Of a DNA stretch of 6,187 bases, positions 5,150-6,187 are shown one piece after another. The position numbers and the translations under genes are program-made. Location of the stretch: assembly GCA_030824095.1 (NCBI GenBank), contig JAVBYK010000340.1, positions 1 through 6,187 of the forward strand, given 5' to 3'. This DNA comes from a bacterium (GTDB lineage: Bacteria > Pseudomonadota > Gammaproteobacteria > Burkholderiales > Burkholderiaceae_C). The notes beneath the pieces were generated by a model. That model ran no database searches and was not told the DNA's origin. It saw only the letters and a program-made list of their open reading frames with translations. The number at the start of each line of letters is the position of its first letter. The first letter of the stretch is position 1.

Positions 5150-6187
5150 TTAGCCGCGTGCCATGCGCTGAAACAGGCCTCCGGGAAGGCGGGTCAGATG
5201 GCCTTCGATTTCCAGCGTCATCAGCCTCGCTTGCAGTGTGGGTGTATCCAGCCCGGTACGAGCCTGCAAGGCATCCAGGCCGACGGGGCTGAAGCCCAGT
5301 GCCTGTAACAGGCTGTCCTCGGTGTCGGCCGTGTCCGTGTCCGTGTCGTCGGGTACTGCCGTTCGGGCGGTGGATGCCAGTGCGCCCGGCAACAGCTCCT
5401 CCAGCACATCCTGCGCGCTTTCAACCAGCTTGGCGCCCTGGCGAATCAGGGCGTGGCAGCCTCGGGCCTGGGTGGAATGGATGGATCCGGGAATGGCGAA
5501 GACCTCCTTGCCCTGCTCGGATGCCAATCGCGCAGTGATCAGAGAGCCGGATTTCAGCGCTGCCTCGACGACCAGGGTGCCGCTGGACAGGCCGGCAATG
5601 ATGCGGTTGCGTTTGGGAAAATTGGCCGACAGTGGGGGCGTGCCCAACGGGTATTCGCTGATCAGCACACCCCGCTGGGCGATGCGATGTGCCAGATCGC
5701 GGTGCTGCCGGGGGTAGACCCGGTCCAGGCCCGTGCCGACGACGGCGATGGTTGCCAACTGGCCGTCCGGGGCCCCGTCCAGCGCACCCTCATGTGCGGC
5801 ACCATCCACCCCCAGGGCCAGCCCGGAAACAATGGACAGGCCGGCCTGGGCCAGTGCCTGTGAGAACTGCCGGGCGTTGACGGCGCCTTGCGGTGTCGGA
5901 TTGCGGCTGCCAACCACGGCCAGGCTGCGCGACATGGCCTGACCAAGGCCGCCATGGGCCCAAACCTGCTCAGCACCCATGCCATACAGCAGCAAGGGCG
6001 GATCTTCCATGTTCAGCAAGGATGGCGGATAGTTGGCGTCACCCAGGGTCATCACCCGGCGTTGCTTCGGGCTCTCTGCCAGCCATTGCCAGGTTGTCTC
6101 CAGCAGGTCGGCCAGCTCGGGCGGGGTGCTTTGCAGGGCGGTGCTTTGCTGCGCACTGACGACCTGTTCCAGGGCCTGCGGGGTCGC
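5150..6187 (-). CDS. dprA: DNA-processing protein DprA (5' end outside window)
   Basis: DprA binds incoming single-stranded DNA in the cytoplasm during natural transformation and loads RecA on it. The frame stays open to the window edge (6187), giving 345 residues; typical DprA is near 360-390, so only a short N-terminal piece is missing. A GTG at 6055 would cut off genuine upstream sequence (ELADLLETTWQWLAESP) and is not the start. The Rossmann-like core shows DANYPPSLL (50-58), VVGSRNPTP (91-99), SGLALGVDGAAHEGAL (121-136), GTGLDRVYP (151-159), ISEYPLGTPP (176-185), FPKRNRIIAGLSSGTLVVEA (190-209) and SGSLITARLASEQGKEVFAI (213-232). An acidic Thr/Asp linker (about 280-291) leads to the C-terminal winged-helix domain (about 291-341, LQALGFSPVGLDAL to GHLTRLPGG) common in proteobacterial DprA. 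All core motifs are intact, so the gene looks functional. smg follows on the same strand. Confidence 0.97.
   Translation of the reverse strand, partial: ATPQALEQVVSAQQSTALQSTPPELADLLETTWQWLAESPKQRRVMTLGDANYPPSLLNMEDPPLLLYGMGAEQVWAHGGLGQAMSRSLAVVGSRNPTPQGAVNARQFSQALAQAGLSIVSGLALGVDGAAHEGALDGAPDGQLATIAVVGTGLDRVYPRQHRDLAHRIAQRGVLISEYPLGTPPLSANFPKRNRIIAGLSSGTLVVEAALKSGSLITARLASEQGKEVFAIPGSIHSTQARGCHALIRQGAKLVESAQDVLEELLPGALASTARTAVPDDTDTDTADTEDSLLQALGFSPVGLDALQARTGLDTPTLQARLMTLEIEGHLTRLPGGLFQRMARG
5331..5348 (-). repeat. Hexanucleotide repeat in the dprA linker
   Basis: Three tandem six-base units on the + strand (GTGTCC, GTGTCC, GTGTCG) encode alternating Asp and Thr in the DprA linker between the Rossmann core and the winged-helix domain. 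The six-base unit keeps the frame, so slippage would only lengthen or shorten the linker. It is short and may be chance within acidic low-complexity sequence. Confidence 0.6.

Noticed and set aside
6053..6055. GTG 6055 as the dprA start
   Set aside because: The frame stays open to the window edge and the upstream residues look like genuine DprA N-terminal sequence.

Overview
The window looks like chromosomal core sequence from a GC-rich betaproteobacterium of the order Burkholderiales, most likely the Comamonadaceae or a close relative. This rests on the style of SecD and SecF (for example GYSVNESVV and ITHGCTQLMVLSMLLFGG in SecF, and a tail ending DPNAGATV), on a long DUF1631 protein, and on a dprA-smg pair. 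The lineage call is from remembered family patterns, not from a search.

Layout: two converging transcription units. On the + strand are the 3' part of secD (1-882, cut by the window edge), secF (894-1847) and a large DUF1631 gene (1861-4497). They lie 11 and 13 bases apart and read like one operon. On the - strand are dprA (5150-6187, its 5' end cut by the window edge) followed by smg (4554-5051), separated by 98 bases. The two units meet in a 56-base gap (4498-4553) that is mostly filled by a bulged stem-loop.

Function: SecD and SecF form the membrane complex that uses the proton gradient to help SecYEG complete protein export. DprA loads RecA on incoming single-stranded DNA during natural transformation. 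Smg (DUF494) and the DUF1631 protein have no established function. DUF1631 next to secDF may simply be co-transcribed; nothing in its sequence ties it to export.

No mobile element, CRISPR array, tRNA or rRNA was seen, and no clearly new system. The most unusual feature is a disordered insert of about 220 residues in the DUF1631 protein, with tandem GQGGY repeats like those of phase-separating proteins and a short basic helix inside it. Other points worth a look are a Glu in place of the proton-path Asp of SecF, a hairpin at the secD-secF junction, and alternating G and C runs between dprA and smg. No gene-free stretch exceeds 100 bases.
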